A stretch of DNA of 64,000 bases from M0027 sp021713415. Lineage in GTDB: Bacteria > Pseudomonadota > Gammaproteobacteria > Francisellales > Francisellaceae. Position numbers and translations under genes: made by a program. Below the pieces are notes generated by a model. The model saw nothing but the letters and a program-made list of their open reading frames with translations, was not told the DNA's origin and searched no databases. Of the stretch, positions 34,337 through 44,689 are shown in pieces (positions within the stretch are counted from its first letter, which is position 1; every line of letters starts with the position of its first letter). The DNA is taken from positions 1 to 64,000 of the forward strand of contig JAKJJQ010000013.1 in NCBI GenBank assembly GCA_021713415.1, read 5' to 3'.

Positions 34337-36754
34337 ATGGACTACATTTTATCTTTTGATCAAATTAATATGGGTGATATCGATCGCGTTGGTGGTAAAA
34401 ATGCTTCTTTAGGGGAGATGATCAACCATTTATCTGATTTAGGCGTAAGAGTACCAAATGGCTTTGCAACGACTTCTGATGCTTTTCGAGTATTTTTAGC
34501 ACAAAATGATTTAGATAAAAAGATTTATAATTTATTAGATCAAACAGATGTTGATGATATCAATGCATTAGCTGAATCTGGTAGTCGTATTCGTCAATGG
34601 ATTATGGAAGTACCATTTTCTGATGAGTTTAAACAAGCAATTGAAAAAGCTTATAACCAGTTAGATGATGTTAATAAAGATGCAGTTGTAGCTGTACGTT
34701 CTTCTGCAACAGCAGAAGATTTACCTGATGCATCATTTGCAGGTCAGCAAGAAACATTTTTAAATATTAGTGGTATTGATCAAGTATTAGATGCATTACG
34801 CAAAGTCTTTGCATCATTATTTACCGATCGTGCAATTTCCTATCGCGCACATCGAGGTTTTGATCATAAAGAAATTGCATTATCAGCAGGCATTCAAAAA
34901 ATGGTTCGAAGTGACCAAGGTGCAAGCGGTGTAATGTTTAGTGTTGATACAGAAAGTGGTTTTAGAGATGTTGTTTTTATTACTTCATCCTATGGTTTGG
35001 GCGAAATGGTAGTTCAAGGTGCGGTTAACCCAGATGAGTTTTATGTACATAAGCCAACACTGATTAAAGGCTTTGATCCTATTATTAGAAAAACACTTGG
35101 AGAAAAAGCTAAAGAGATGGTTTTTTCAAGTGATACAAGTGCGGGTAAATCTGTAAATGTAGTTGAAGTATCAAAAGAAAAACAGTCAAAATTTTCAATT
35201 ACTAATGAGCAAATTTTAGAGCTTGCTCGTTTTGCAGTGACCATTGAAAATCATTATGGCCGTGCGATGGATATTGAGTGGGGATTAGATGGTGAAGACG
35301 GTCAGCTTTATATATTACAAGCAAGACCAGAGACGGTTGTTAGTCGTCAAGCATCTAAGCGTGTTATTGAACGTTATAGTATTAATCAAAAGACAAATAT
35401 ACTTGCTGAAGGCCGTTCTATTGGTAAAAAGATAGGTCATGGTACTGCTAAAGTTGTTCATTCAGTTGAAGAGATTCATCAAATTCAACCTGGTGATGTG
35501 ATTGTGACAGATATGACAGATCCAGATTGGGAACCTGTGATGAAAATAGCGTCTGCAATTGTTACGAATCGTGGCGGTAGAACTTGTCATGCAGCAATTA
35601 TAGCAAGAGAGATGGGTATTCCAGCTGTTGTTGGTTGTTCTAATGCAACAGAAAGTGTTGCATCTGATGAGGTTATTACCGTATCTTGTGCTGAAGGTGA
35701 TACAGGTTATGTATATCAAGGTCAATTAGACTATCAAAAAGAAACAATTGATATTGATCAAATGCCTGAGATTCCATTTAAAATTATGATGAATATTGCC
35801 AATCCTGAGCGCGCATTTGATTTTCAATATTTGCCAAATAGTGGTGTTGGTTTAGCACGTTTAGAGTTTATTATTAATAATGCCATTGGTATTCATCCAA
35901 ATGCATTATTACAAAAAGATAAAATGCCAGAAGATATTAAAAAAGAAATTGAAGAAGCAACCAGTGCTTATGAATCACCACGAGAGTTTTATGTGCAAAG
36001 ACTTGCTGAAGGTATTGCGACACTAGCTGCAGCATTCTATCCAAAGCAGGTGATTGTACGTTTATCTGATTTTAAATCAAATGAATATGCGAATTTAATT
36101 GGTGGTTCTGTCTTTGAACCTGAAGAAGAAAATCCAATGATTGGCTTTAGAGGTGCATCTCGTTATGTTGCTGATAATTTCAAAGCATGCTTTGAAATGG
36201 AGTGTGATGCAGTAAGACGTGTGCGTAATCAAATGGGTTTAAAAAATGTTCAGGTAATGATTCCTTTTGTGCGTACGTTAAATGAGGCAGAAAATGTTAT
36301 TGAGGTACTTAAAGCAAATGGTCTTGAACGAGGAAAAGATGAGTTAAAAATTATTATGATGTGTGAATTACCGTCAAATGCAGTTTTAGCTAACGAATTT
36401 CTTCAGTATTTTGATGGATTTTCAATTGGTTCTAATGATATGACGCAATTAACTTTAGGACTAGATCGAGATTCTGCTTTAGTGGCGGATCAATTTGATG
36501 AGCGTGACTTAGCAGTTAAGGCTATGCTATCAATGGCAATTAAAGCTTGTAATGATCAGTCTAAGTATGTTGGTATTTGTGGCCAAGGCCCATCTGATCA
36601 TGCTGATTTTGCTCAATGGTTAATTGATGAAGGTATTCATAGCGTGTCTTTAAATCCAGATACAATCATTGAGACTTGGTTATATTTAGCTAAGATGCAA
36701 AAAGAAAATAATATTACTAAAATACATGAAAATAAGCCAAGCGTTGTAAATTAG
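34337..36754 (+). CDS. ppsA: Phosphoenolpyruvate synthase
   Basis: Converts pyruvate and ATP to PEP, AMP and phosphate, for gluconeogenesis. 805 residues, close to E. coli (792). The ATP-grasp N-domain holds GGKNASLGEM and VAVRSSATAEDLPDASFAGQ. The phosphorylated His418 lies in NRGGRTCHAAIIARE with the adjacent Thr target of PpsR. The PEP-binding barrel has GFRGASRYV and the Cys loop GICGQGPSDH. It is divergent from its regulator. Confidence 0.97.
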   Translation: MDYILSFDQINMGDIDRVGGKNASLGEMINHLSDLGVRVPNGFATTSDAFRVFLAQNDLDKKIYNLLDQTDVDDINALAESGSRIRQWIMEVPFSDEFKQAIEKAYNQLDDVNKDAVVAVRSSATAEDLPDASFAGQQETFLNISGIDQVLDALRKVFASLFTDRAISYRAHRGFDHKEIALSAGIQKMVRSDQGASGVMFSVDTESGFRDVVFITSSYGLGEMVVQGAVNPDEFYVHKPTLIKGFDPIIRKTLGEKAKEMVFSSDTSAGKSVNVVEVSKEKQSKFSITNEQILELARFAVTIENHYGRAMDIEWGLDGEDGQLYILQARPETVVSRQASKRVIERYSINQKTNILAEGRSIGKKIGHGTAKVVHSVEEIHQIQPGDVIVTDMTDPDWEPVMKIASAIVTNRGGRTCHAAIIAREMGIPAVVGCSNATESVASDEVITVSCAEGDTGYVYQGQLDYQKETIDIDQMPEIPFKIMMNIANPERAFDFQYLPNSGVGLARLEFIINNAIGIHPNALLQKDKMPEDIKKEIEEATSAYESPREFYVQRLAEGIATLAAAFYPKQVIVRLSDFKSNEYANLIGGSVFEPEEENPMIGFRGASRYVADNFKACFEMECDAVRRVRNQMGLKNVQVMIPFVRTLNEAENVIEVLKANGLERGKDELKIIMMCELPSNAVLANEFLQYFDGFSIGSNDMTQLTLGLDRDSALVADQFDERDLAVKAMLSMAIKACNDQSKYVGICGQGPSDHADFAQWLIDEGIHSVSLNPDTIIETWLYLAKMQKENNITKIHENKPSVVN

Positions 36755-36764
36755 TATTAGTTTA

Positions 36765-38120
36765 TTAATTAATTTTTCTATACCGATAACAATCAACCAA
36801 CTTTTTAATGCCATAGCGATTAAAAGTTTCTGTTTCTTTTATACTAAAATAATCTTTATTTAAGAGTGGATCTAATAATTGATCATCTTCATTAAACTGT
36901 TGTAGACCTTCTTTAGCAATCGATACAATATGCTTTAATATTTTAACATGATCATGATTTAATCCGTTTTGGGCAATAGACTGTCTTAATTGATTACTTA
37001 AAGGCATAGACTCAGTATATTGGACTAAACCATCAATATTAAGTCTTAAACCATAAGTCAGTATATTTGGTAATAAAGAGTGCTCAGGAGTTTGCTGTGC
37101 TGCAATTCTTGATTCGACTGTGCCATAAATTGATTTAATTCGATTGTTATACCAGATAAATCGTTCATGTAAGTGCAAATCAACTAATTCAGGCTGAAGT
37201 GTTGTTAGTGTATTATCAGTTGTATCGATAACGGTTGTTTGTTGTGTTGTTAAAAATTCATCAATTGAAGCAGTTTGATTAAACTCATAATAAACTTGTT
37301 TTTGGTTAACTTTACGATAGGTTGTAATAGGTTCAAACTGTATTAGCGTATCAAAATAGTGCTTTATATTATTAAAGTTTTTAGGGATACCATGACGGTT
37401 TTTATCTTTTTTTAAATTAACAATATAATCCCAAAATAACTCTCGTGGTTCTCTATAAGTGTCACTTTTAGCATTCCATAAGTTTGAGTTTGCAAAAGCA
37501 CCGATTAAATAGGGGGAAATTTTATTCATAGCATTTAAATAATCAATTGCGATATCTGGTGTGATATCAACATGGGTATGCTCTGCTGCACTGATGGCAT
37601 TTAGATATAAGTCTTTAGCACCATGATTTAGCTTATTGTTGGACTGGTAACGTTTATCAATGGCATTAGCACGATTTTTATTTGCTAAAAATGAGTGATT
37701 TGGCATGCTAAGAGGTTGAATACCATAGCCTAAAACTCCAATCTGTAAAGCTTCTGTAACATCTACAATTTTATTCATAATCATTTGGTTAACACAATAC
37801 AAATCCGTAATTGAATTAACTGGTGGTAGGCCAATTTCTAAAGTACAGTAACCAAGATCTGTTCCAATAATTGCATCGCCATAAGGCGTTGGTGTTTTAA
37901 AATTAATAATATCATCGTCATCATTATATTTCGCTTTGCCGCCAAGGGATTTAAATAATTGTTTAAAAAGTTTAGTTGTATCAGTAACCGCTTGGCCAAA
38001 TCTTATTCTATCAAGGTGTACTAAGGGGTATTCAGATTCTTTACCAATTTTAGGTTTTGAGTGTTTTTTAAAATTTTTAAGATATAGATTAAACGCATTA
38101 TCAGAATTAATCCGTGTCAT
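36765..38120 (-). CDS. gshA: Glutamate-cysteine ligase (type 2/GCS2-like)
   Basis: 451 residues. The N-terminal GKESEYPLV fits the Glu-binding GxExE-type element; FKTPTPYGDAIIGTDLGYCTLEIG and LMPNHSFLANK-like residues (here LSMPNHSFLANK) follow. AAEHTHVDITPD and SPYLIGAFANSNLW match GCS2/EgtA-type ligases. It makes gamma-glutamylcysteine for glutathione. It stands alone, convergent with ppsA. A related carboxylate-amine ligase cannot be excluded. Confidence 0.75.
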   Translation of the reverse strand: MTRINSDNAFNLYLKNFKKHSKPKIGKESEYPLVHLDRIRFGQAVTDTTKLFKQLFKSLGGKAKYNDDDDIINFKTPTPYGDAIIGTDLGYCTLEIGLPPVNSITDLYCVNQMIMNKIVDVTEALQIGVLGYGIQPLSMPNHSFLANKNRANAIDKRYQSNNKLNHGAKDLYLNAISAAEHTHVDITPDIAIDYLNAMNKISPYLIGAFANSNLWNAKSDTYREPRELFWDYIVNLKKDKNRHGIPKNFNNIKHYFDTLIQFEPITTYRKVNQKQVYYEFNQTASIDEFLTTQQTTVIDTTDNTLTTLQPELVDLHLHERFIWYNNRIKSIYGTVESRIAAQQTPEHSLLPNILTYGLRLNIDGLVQYTESMPLSNQLRQSIAQNGLNHDHVKILKHIVSIAKEGLQQFNEDDQLLDPLLNKDYFSIKETETFNRYGIKKLVDCYRYRKIN

Positions 38121-38291
38121 TTTTATTTAAAATCCATTTATTTATAAAATATTTAATTGTATGTAATTATAACGATAATTATTGTTTACTAACAGTCTGC
38201 ACATTGCAAATAAAAGTAATAATTGACATTTAAGTAATTATTTATTATATTTTATGAGATTTTTATAGTATTAGGTTAAAATGGGGATGCA

Positions 38292-39227
38292 ATGAATATT
38301 TACCAATTAATAGAAGGTTTCAAAAATCAAATTGTTTCAGAGTTTTATATTAGTAGAACTGCAGCTGCCATGTTAGAAGAAGATTTTCCTAATTCAAATA
38401 GATTAGAAAGGTGTCGAGATGAATTAGAGCGTATGGCACAAGAAGAATTAAACCGATTAAGCTGTGGTGGAATATTTGAACCTTGTTCAAATATGGAATT
38501 AGAACGTTATAAGGAATGTTTAAAACATATAGTTAGTGGTAAGTTTGATCCAGATTTTTTTCACTATGAAGATGAGCCTGATCTTGGCGTATTTATGGAT
38601 ATATTATTTTATTCATATGATAAATTTTTATTTGAGGCTGAGAAACAAAGTACTTCAATGTGTGAATTTTATACAATAGCATTGGAAAATCATTATGCAA
38701 ACTGTACTTTACAAGCAGCATTTTTAGCGAATCAATTGAATCAAAATCAAATTGTAGCAAGAGTATTTTCTTTGGGGATATCACATGATTTTGTTATCGC
38801 GAAGAATGAGGTTGGAGATGTAATAATTAGTGATCCTTGGGCAGATATTCAGTTAACAGTTAATTTACCTCAAAAAATAAACCATATAGATGACTTAAAA
38901 GCTTGTGGTCAGGGAGAAAATATAAAAGCAATAGTAGAGACTATGTCAGATCAATTTAAATGTTGGCAAGATTACCCTGAAGAATATGCACAGCAGTTGC
39001 AAGATGACAGTGCTAGAAATAAAATTTTTAAAATTAGAAAGCCTATAGACTGTGCATTGAATGTTAATACACCAGAACGTAAAGCTAATAGAGAAACAAA
39101 AGTTGCAAAGTATAAACAAAGTTTAGAGGAGTCTAAAGCAAAAAAAGAACAAGTACCTCAAATCTTTAGTGATAAAGCTAACCAGTCAAAGGAAAATCAA
39201 TCATCTATAGGTTGTACAACTTTATAG
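38292..39227 (+). CDS. Papain/transglutaminase-like C-H-D protein ending in a possible CaaX box
   Basis: 311 residues. The candidate catalytic triad is Cys138 (LENHYANCTLQAAFLANQL), His165 (LGISHDFVIA) and Asp181 (VIISDPWADI). The order and spacing resemble YopT/HopN-like or transglutaminase-like cysteine proteases, and H-x-F followed by a strand and DPW is common to them. The last 60 residues are Lys/Gln/Glu-rich, and the protein ends IGCTTL, which fits a Cys-a-a-X prenylation box with X = Leu. No secretion signal of the Sec type. A host-directed protease is inferred, not shown. Confidence 0.6.
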   Translation: MNIYQLIEGFKNQIVSEFYISRTAAAMLEEDFPNSNRLERCRDELERMAQEELNRLSCGGIFEPCSNMELERYKECLKHIVSGKFDPDFFHYEDEPDLGVFMDILFYSYDKFLFEAEKQSTSMCEFYTIALENHYANCTLQAAFLANQLNQNQIVARVFSLGISHDFVIAKNEVGDVIISDPWADIQLTVNLPQKINHIDDLKACGQGENIKAIVETMSDQFKCWQDYPEEYAQQLQDDSARNKIFKIRKPIDCALNVNTPERKANRETKVAKYKQSLEESKAKKEQVPQIFSDKANQSKENQSSIGCTTL

Positions 39228-39255
39228 AATCTCTTTTTTTCTATGTATAACTATC

Positions 39256-39714
39256 TTACTCAAGTGGCAATCCTGGATGATCAACAATCTTTTTTAGTAC
39301 AAAGCTTGAGTGAACATTTTTAACGCCATCAATTTGCGTTAATTTATGAATTAAAAAATCATGATATGCATTTAAGTTAGTGGCAATAACTTTAAGCATA
39401 TAATCCTGCGCTTGACCTGCAATTAAATCACATTGAATAACTTCAGGAAATTGAGTAATTTTATTTTCAAAGTGAGCCATCATTTTACGATCATGACTAA
39501 TTAAACCTACAGATATGATAATCGTTAGTTGAAGTCCAAGTTTCTCTGGGTTTAATAAAGCAACATAGCGGTTGATAAACCCATCACTCTCTAACTGTTT
39601 GACACGGCGAAGACAAGGTGATGGAGATAAAGAAACACGTTCTGCTAAGTCTTGATTATTAATTTTACAGTTTTCTTGTAGTAGATTTAATATATGTTTA
39701 TCTGTTCTATCCAT
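39256..39714 (-). CDS. Lrp/AsnC-family transcription regulator
   Basis: 152 residues. The N-terminal HTH is DRTDKHILNLLQENCKINNQ with ERVSLSPSPCLRRVKQLESD. The C-terminal RAM ligand domain has GQAQDYMLKVIATNLNAYHD. It is divergent from leuA with 170 bases between, so it is likely to sense leucine or another amino acid and control the leu operon (inference). Confidence 0.92.
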   Translation of the reverse strand: MDRTDKHILNLLQENCKINNQDLAERVSLSPSPCLRRVKQLESDGFINRYVALLNPEKLGLQLTIIISVGLISHDRKMMAHFENKITQFPEVIQCDLIAGQAQDYMLKVIATNLNAYHDFLIHKLTQIDGVKNVHSSFVLKKIVDHPGLPLE

Positions 39715-39740
39715 ATTAGTATCCTTTTCAAATAATGATT

Positions 39741-39756
39741 AAATATTAAAATATTT
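39741..39756. promoter_or_regulatory. Inverted repeat, candidate Lrp-type operator
   Basis: AAATATT-AA-AATATTT is a perfect 7-bp inverted repeat with a two-base spacer in the lrp/leuA divergent region. Lrp-family sites are AT-rich palindromes of about this size. The location fits autoregulation and control of leuA. Confidence 0.4.
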
Positions 39757-39884
39757 AACTAAAATTTTACTATATATTGAAATAAAATTCCAAATTTTAA
39801 GTAAATTAAAGAATGTTAGCAATTTCATATCAATCCATTTCTGATAAAATAATAAAAAAACTAAGATAATCATAAGGTTAGAGA

Positions 39885-41489
39885 ATGGAAAGTAGTCAAA
39901 AAATACATATCTTTGATACCACATTAAGAGATGGTCAGCAATCACCTGGTGCTGGGATGAGTTTTGAAGATAATATTCGTTATGCTGATTATGCCGATGC
40001 ACTTAAGATTGATGTTTTAGAAGCAGGGTTTCCTGCAGCTAGTCAATTAGACTTTCAAATTGTTTATTCGATTGCACAAAGAATGTTCGAAAAAAAATCA
40101 AATATGATTGTTGCAGGTCTTTGTCAGATGCGTGAGGCGCAATTAATCAAAACAATGGAAGCATTAGCGCCACTTAAAGCATCATCTAAAGCACGCGTGC
40201 ATATTTATTTACCAGTTGATCCGAATCTAGCACAAGTAAGCCTTGGCAATAAACATGATGAAAAGAAGAATATTGATGAAGTTTACCGTTTAATTAAAAT
40301 AGCCAGTGATGATGGTTTTGAGGTTGAATTTTCAGCAGAAGGCTATTCAAGGCTAGGTGATAAGTTTAACTATGTAGCAGAGTTATTTAAAGCGGCAGTG
40401 TCAGCTGGTGCAACGATTATCAATTGTCCTGATACAATTGGTGGAGCATCTAAACATCAAGGAGAAGACTATTTTGTTAATCATATGAATCAGCATGCAG
40501 CAATTATTAAAAATGAATTTCCAAAAAAAGATATTATTTGGTCTGTTCATTGCCATAATGATTTTGGTTTAGCTTTAGAAAATTCGGTTAATGGTGTTTT
40601 TGACGGGCCTGCAAGACAGATAGAATGTTGTATTAATGGCGTTGGAGAAAGAGCTGGAAACGCAGCATTAGAACAATGCGTGATGTATATTGATTCATTT
40701 GGAAAACAAAAGGATACTCAATACTATACAGGTATTAATATTAATGGTTTAAAAGAAGTATCTGATTTTATTGCACAAAAAATGCTACCAAAACAACCAC
40801 ACTCACCAATTGTAGGTGTTAATGCAGCTAGGCATACTTCAGGTGGCCATACCAATGCCATATTAAAAAATCCATTAGCGTATCAACCATTTGATCCAAA
40901 AAGTATTGGTAGTGAAATATCGTTTGTCTTTGGGCCATTATCAGGTGGTAATCACGCAAAAAAAATTATTGAAAAATTTGGTTATGTTTGTGATGAAGAT
41001 GAAAAAGCACGAATTGCCCAAGAAATTAAAAACCATTATCATGAACGACGTAAAGGCATTACTGATTTGGAATTAATTTCCGCTTATAAGTTAATTCGTT
41101 CACCGATTCAACCATCAAAAATATTTTATGGAAAATCTGAATCTGATATTGGTTATTTTGAAATTCAAGGTAGGTTTTTTGATCAAGAAGATATACGTGT
41201 TTGCATGCAAGGTGAGAATTCAGCTTTAGCAGCATTAGTAAACTCAGTATTACCTTATATTCCAGGTGTGGATATTATTGATTACTACTCTAAGTCTTTA
41301 ACAGATACAGGGACCTATTCTACAGCTGAGACTACGGTAATTATCAGTGCTGAAAAACATAAAAACTATAAAGGTATTGCAAAGGATTCAGATATTGAAA
41401 TATCAGCACTCAAAGCATTTATTGATGCAGCAAATCAATTGTATATAGATAAAAATTTTCTTAAATCAACACATATTTCTACAGTATAA
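39885..41489 (+). CDS. leuA: 2-isopropylmalate synthase
   Basis: Condenses acetyl-CoA with 2-oxoisovalerate, first step of leucine synthesis. 534 residues. Active-site blocks are FDTTLRDGQQSPGAGMSFED and WSVHCHNDFGLALENSVNG, with ECCINGVGERAGNAALEQ. The C-terminal regulatory dimer domain (about 400-520) is present, implying leucine feedback. It heads leuACDB, with small gaps. Confidence 0.96.
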   Translation: MESSQKIHIFDTTLRDGQQSPGAGMSFEDNIRYADYADALKIDVLEAGFPAASQLDFQIVYSIAQRMFEKKSNMIVAGLCQMREAQLIKTMEALAPLKASSKARVHIYLPVDPNLAQVSLGNKHDEKKNIDEVYRLIKIASDDGFEVEFSAEGYSRLGDKFNYVAELFKAAVSAGATIINCPDTIGGASKHQGEDYFVNHMNQHAAIIKNEFPKKDIIWSVHCHNDFGLALENSVNGVFDGPARQIECCINGVGERAGNAALEQCVMYIDSFGKQKDTQYYTGININGLKEVSDFIAQKMLPKQPHSPIVGVNAARHTSGGHTNAILKNPLAYQPFDPKSIGSEISFVFGPLSGGNHAKKIIEKFGYVCDEDEKARIAQEIKNHYHERRKGITDLELISAYKLIRSPIQPSKIFYGKSESDIGYFEIQGRFFDQEDIRVCMQGENSALAALVNSVLPYIPGVDIIDYYSKSLTDTGTYSTAETTVIISAEKHKNYKGIAKDSDIEISALKAFIDAANQLYIDKNFLKSTHISTV

Positions 41490-41505
41490 AGAAGGTTAAG
41501 TAATT

Positions 41506-42924
41506 ATGAATAAAAACATTATTGATAAAATTTGGGATCGTCATATCGTTAGTCAAAAGCATGGCTTTCCAGATGTACTTTATATTGATCGAATGTTGAT
41601 GCATGAAGTAACTTCTGCACAAGCGTTTGATCAATTAAATGAAAAAAATATTCCAGTTAGAAATCCAAAGTCAATTCTAGCAACGATCGATCATAGTATT
41701 TCAACATCACCAGTTAATCGTTCTAGTTTTAATGATAAGCAGGCTCAAATGCAAGTGAATCAATTAAGAGAAAATGTTAAACGCCATGGAATCGATTTTT
41801 TTGACTTTGATAGTAACTATCAAGGTATTGTCCATGTCATGGGGCCTGATTTAGGCTTTATCTGGCCAGGCATGACGGTTGTTTGCGGTGATTCTCATAC
41901 ATCAACGCATGGTGCATTTGGTAGTTTAGCTTTTGGTGTTGGTACTTCAGAAGTAGGGCATGTATTAGCAACGAATTGTATTTTACAAAAGCGCCCAAAA
42001 ACAATGAAAGTAGAATTTAAGGGTATTCCTTCAAAGCATGCATCATCTAAAGATGTTATTATGAAATTAATCGCAACCATTGGTATTGGGGGTGCAAGTG
42101 GTTATGTCATTGAGTATAGCGGAGATATGATTGGTTCTATGTCAATGGAAGGACGTATGACATTATGTAATATGTCAATTGAATGTGGTGCGCGTGCTGG
42201 TCTTATAGCACCTGATGAAAAAACATTTGCTCATATCAAAGGCAGAAAATATGCGCCAGAGACAGCTCAATGGGATGAAATAGTTGCACAATGGAAACAA
42301 CTAAGAAGTGATCCAGATGCAAGTTATGATAAAATCATTAGTATTGATATTAATGCTTTAGAACCGATGGTTACTTGGGGCATTAATCCACAGCATGCAG
42401 CAAGTATTACAGATAAGATTCCTCAATTATCTACGATTAAGAAAAATCAGCAAAAATTAGCACAAGAAGCCTATAACTACACACAATTTACAGAAAATGA
42501 AGTTATTTCAGAGAAATCGATACAATGGGCTTTTGTTGGTAGTTGTACGAATGGGCGTATTGAAGATTTACGACAAGTAGCAGGAATTCTTAAAGGTAGA
42601 AAAGTATCAAGTCATGTTACGATGTATATTGTCCCGGGTTCTGAACAGGTAAGAAATCAGGCAATTAGTGAAGGACTAGATAAAATATTTACTCAAGCAG
42701 GAGCACAATTCCGTATGCCAGGGTGTTCAATGTGTTTAGCGATGAATGAAGATAAAGTACCAAAAGGAGAACGTTGCATTAGTACTTCTAATCGTAATTT
42801 TATTGGTCGTCAAGGTAGCGGTAGCATTACACATTTAGCATCGCCAGAGACAGTAGCATCAAGTGCAGTTATGGGAAAAATTTCAAGTTATCAAATGTTG
42901 GTTGAGTCAGAGGTGAATGTATGA
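41506..42924 (+). CDS. leuC: 3-isopropylmalate dehydratase large subunit
   Basis: 472 residues of the aconitase family. [4Fe-4S] ligands are in WAFVGSCTNGRIEDL and the PGCSMCLAMNED motif. GDSHTSTHGAFGSLAFGVGT is the family signature. It pairs with LeuD. The stop overlaps the leuD start (ATGA). Confidence 0.97.
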   Translation: MNKNIIDKIWDRHIVSQKHGFPDVLYIDRMLMHEVTSAQAFDQLNEKNIPVRNPKSILATIDHSISTSPVNRSSFNDKQAQMQVNQLRENVKRHGIDFFDFDSNYQGIVHVMGPDLGFIWPGMTVVCGDSHTSTHGAFGSLAFGVGTSEVGHVLATNCILQKRPKTMKVEFKGIPSKHASSKDVIMKLIATIGIGGASGYVIEYSGDMIGSMSMEGRMTLCNMSIECGARAGLIAPDEKTFAHIKGRKYAPETAQWDEIVAQWKQLRSDPDASYDKIISIDINALEPMVTWGINPQHAASITDKIPQLSTIKKNQQKLAQEAYNYTQFTENEVISEKSIQWAFVGSCTNGRIEDLRQVAGILKGRKVSSHVTMYIVPGSEQVRNQAISEGLDKIFTQAGAQFRMPGCSMCLAMNEDKVPKGERCISTSNRNFIGRQGSGSITHLASPETVASSAVMGKISSYQMLVESEVNV

Positions 42925-43496
42925 AAGCATTTTCAAAAGTTACAAGTAGAGCAATTCCGATGTGGTTAAGTGATGTTGATACCGACATGATAATTCCAGC
43001 TCAATATTTAACTCAAATAACAAAAAGTGGTTATGGTGAGTATTTATTTGCCCGTTTAAAAGAGAAAGAAGATTTTGTTTTTAATCAATCTTGTTATAAA
43101 GATGCGAAAATTTTATTATCAGGCGCTAATTTTGGTTGTGGTTCATCAAGAGAACATGCAGTATGGGCATTACAACAGGCAGGAATTAAAGTGATTATTG
43201 CTCCTTCATTTTCTGATATCTTTTTTAATAATGCAGCTAAAAATGGCTTATTGTTAGTTGAGCTTGATAGCAAATCTATTGAGTCATTTGTAATGCAGGC
43301 AGAGAAGGATAACTTAGAAATAACAGTCAATTTAGAAAATTTAGAAGTGATTGTTGGTGGTGAAGTTTATCCATTTCAATATGACCCATTTCGTCGTGAA
43401 TGTTTATTAAAGGGTCAAGGTGATTTGGAGTACTTACTTGCACAAGAAACATATATATCAAATTATGAAAATAATAAACAAAAGGTAGTAATTTAA
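42921..43496 (+). CDS. leuD: 3-isopropylmalate dehydratase small subunit
   Basis: 191 residues. The swivel-domain signatures are DVDTDMIIPAQYLTQITKSG and LSGANFGCGSSREHAVWALQ. It starts within the leuC stop and ends in TAATG with leuB, so translation is coupled. Confidence 0.97.
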   Translation: MKAFSKVTSRAIPMWLSDVDTDMIIPAQYLTQITKSGYGEYLFARLKEKEDFVFNQSCYKDAKILLSGANFGCGSSREHAVWALQQAGIKVIIAPSFSDIFFNNAAKNGLLLVELDSKSIESFVMQAEKDNLEITVNLENLEVIVGGEVYPFQYDPFRRECLLKGQGDLEYLLAQETYISNYENNKQKVVI

Positions 43497-44635
43497 TGGA
43501 TAAAAAAATTGCGATATTAGCTGGTGACGGTATTGGGCCAGAAGTAATGGCATCTGCTATAGAAGTATTAAAAGCAATTGAAAAAAAATATAATCATCAA
43601 TTTATTTATGAAGAAGGATTAATTGGTGGTAGTGCGTATGATCAGTATCAAAACCACTGTCCAGAAGAGACTATAAATATTTGTAAAAATGCCGATGCAA
43701 TCTTATTTGGTTCAGTTGGTGGGCCTGTAGATGCACAGCATGTTACAAAATGGAAAAACTGTGAAGCTAATAGTATCCTTGCATTGAGAAAGCATTTTAA
43801 GTTTGCTATTAATATTCGCCCTATTCAGATTTTTTCTGCACTTAAAGAAAATAGCCCATTAAATGAAAACGCTATTGGTGATGATGTTAATATTGAAATT
43901 TTTAGAGAGCTATCAGCAGATATCTATTTTGGTGAACACAAGCGTTTTGTTAACAATCAAGGTATCCGCTGTGCAACAGATGTTGCAGAGTATGATGAAA
44001 ATACAATAAGAGCCATTGTTAAAGCAGCATTTAGTCGTGCACAAGTAAGAAAGAAAAAATTAACCTCAGTTGATAAGGCTAATGTGCTAGATACTTCTCG
44101 TCTATGGCGTGAAATCGTTATAGAAGAAGCTGTAAATTATCCTGATGTTACAGTTAATCATATGTATGTTGATAACTGTGCAATGCAAATGGTATTAAAT
44201 CCACGTCAATTTGATGTGATGGTTACAAGTAATTTATTTGGTGATATTTTATCTGATTTAGGTTCGGTATTACCTGGTTCAATTGGTCTTGTGCCTTCAG
44301 TTAGTTTAAATGATGATGGTTTTGGTCTATATGAACCATCCGGTGGCTCAGCCTATGATTTAATGGGCCAAAATATTGCTAATCCAACAGCACAAATTCT
44401 ATCTGCAAGTTTAATGCTTGCTTATTCATTTGGCCTTTTTGATGAAGCCAATGATATTAATTTTGCAATTGAACATGTATTTGAGCAGGGTTATAAAACA
44501 GCAGATGTTAATCGTAATTCTAATAATAAAGCCATATCAACAACTGAATTTACACAAAAAGTGGTTGAGAAAATATTAAAGAAATCAACTAACATGATGA
44601 ATGCTGATTTGATGATGACTGAAATCAGTAAATGA
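43496..44635 (+). CDS. leuB: 3-isopropylmalate dehydrogenase
   Basis: 379 residues, slightly longer than usual because of a C-terminal tail (KKSTNMMNADLMMTEISK). AILAGDGIGPEVMASAI opens the beta-decarboxylating dehydrogenase fold; VDNCAMQMVLNPRQFDVMVT and NLFGDILSDLGSVLPGSIG carry the metal and substrate residues. Last gene of the leu operon. The accessory island begins directly after it. Confidence 0.96.
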   Translation: MDKKIAILAGDGIGPEVMASAIEVLKAIEKKYNHQFIYEEGLIGGSAYDQYQNHCPEETINICKNADAILFGSVGGPVDAQHVTKWKNCEANSILALRKHFKFAINIRPIQIFSALKENSPLNENAIGDDVNIEIFRELSADIYFGEHKRFVNNQGIRCATDVAEYDENTIRAIVKAAFSRAQVRKKKLTSVDKANVLDTSRLWREIVIEEAVNYPDVTVNHMYVDNCAMQMVLNPRQFDVMVTSNLFGDILSDLGSVLPGSIGLVPSVSLNDDGFGLYEPSGGSAYDLMGQNIANPTAQILSASLMLAYSFGLFDEANDINFAIEHVFEQGYKTADVNRNSNNKAISTTEFTQKVVEKILKKSTNMMNADLMMTEISK

Positions 44636-44689
44636 AGTTATATAAGTGTCATTACCAAGGTAAACTGTCAGTAATTCAGGTAAATTAAA

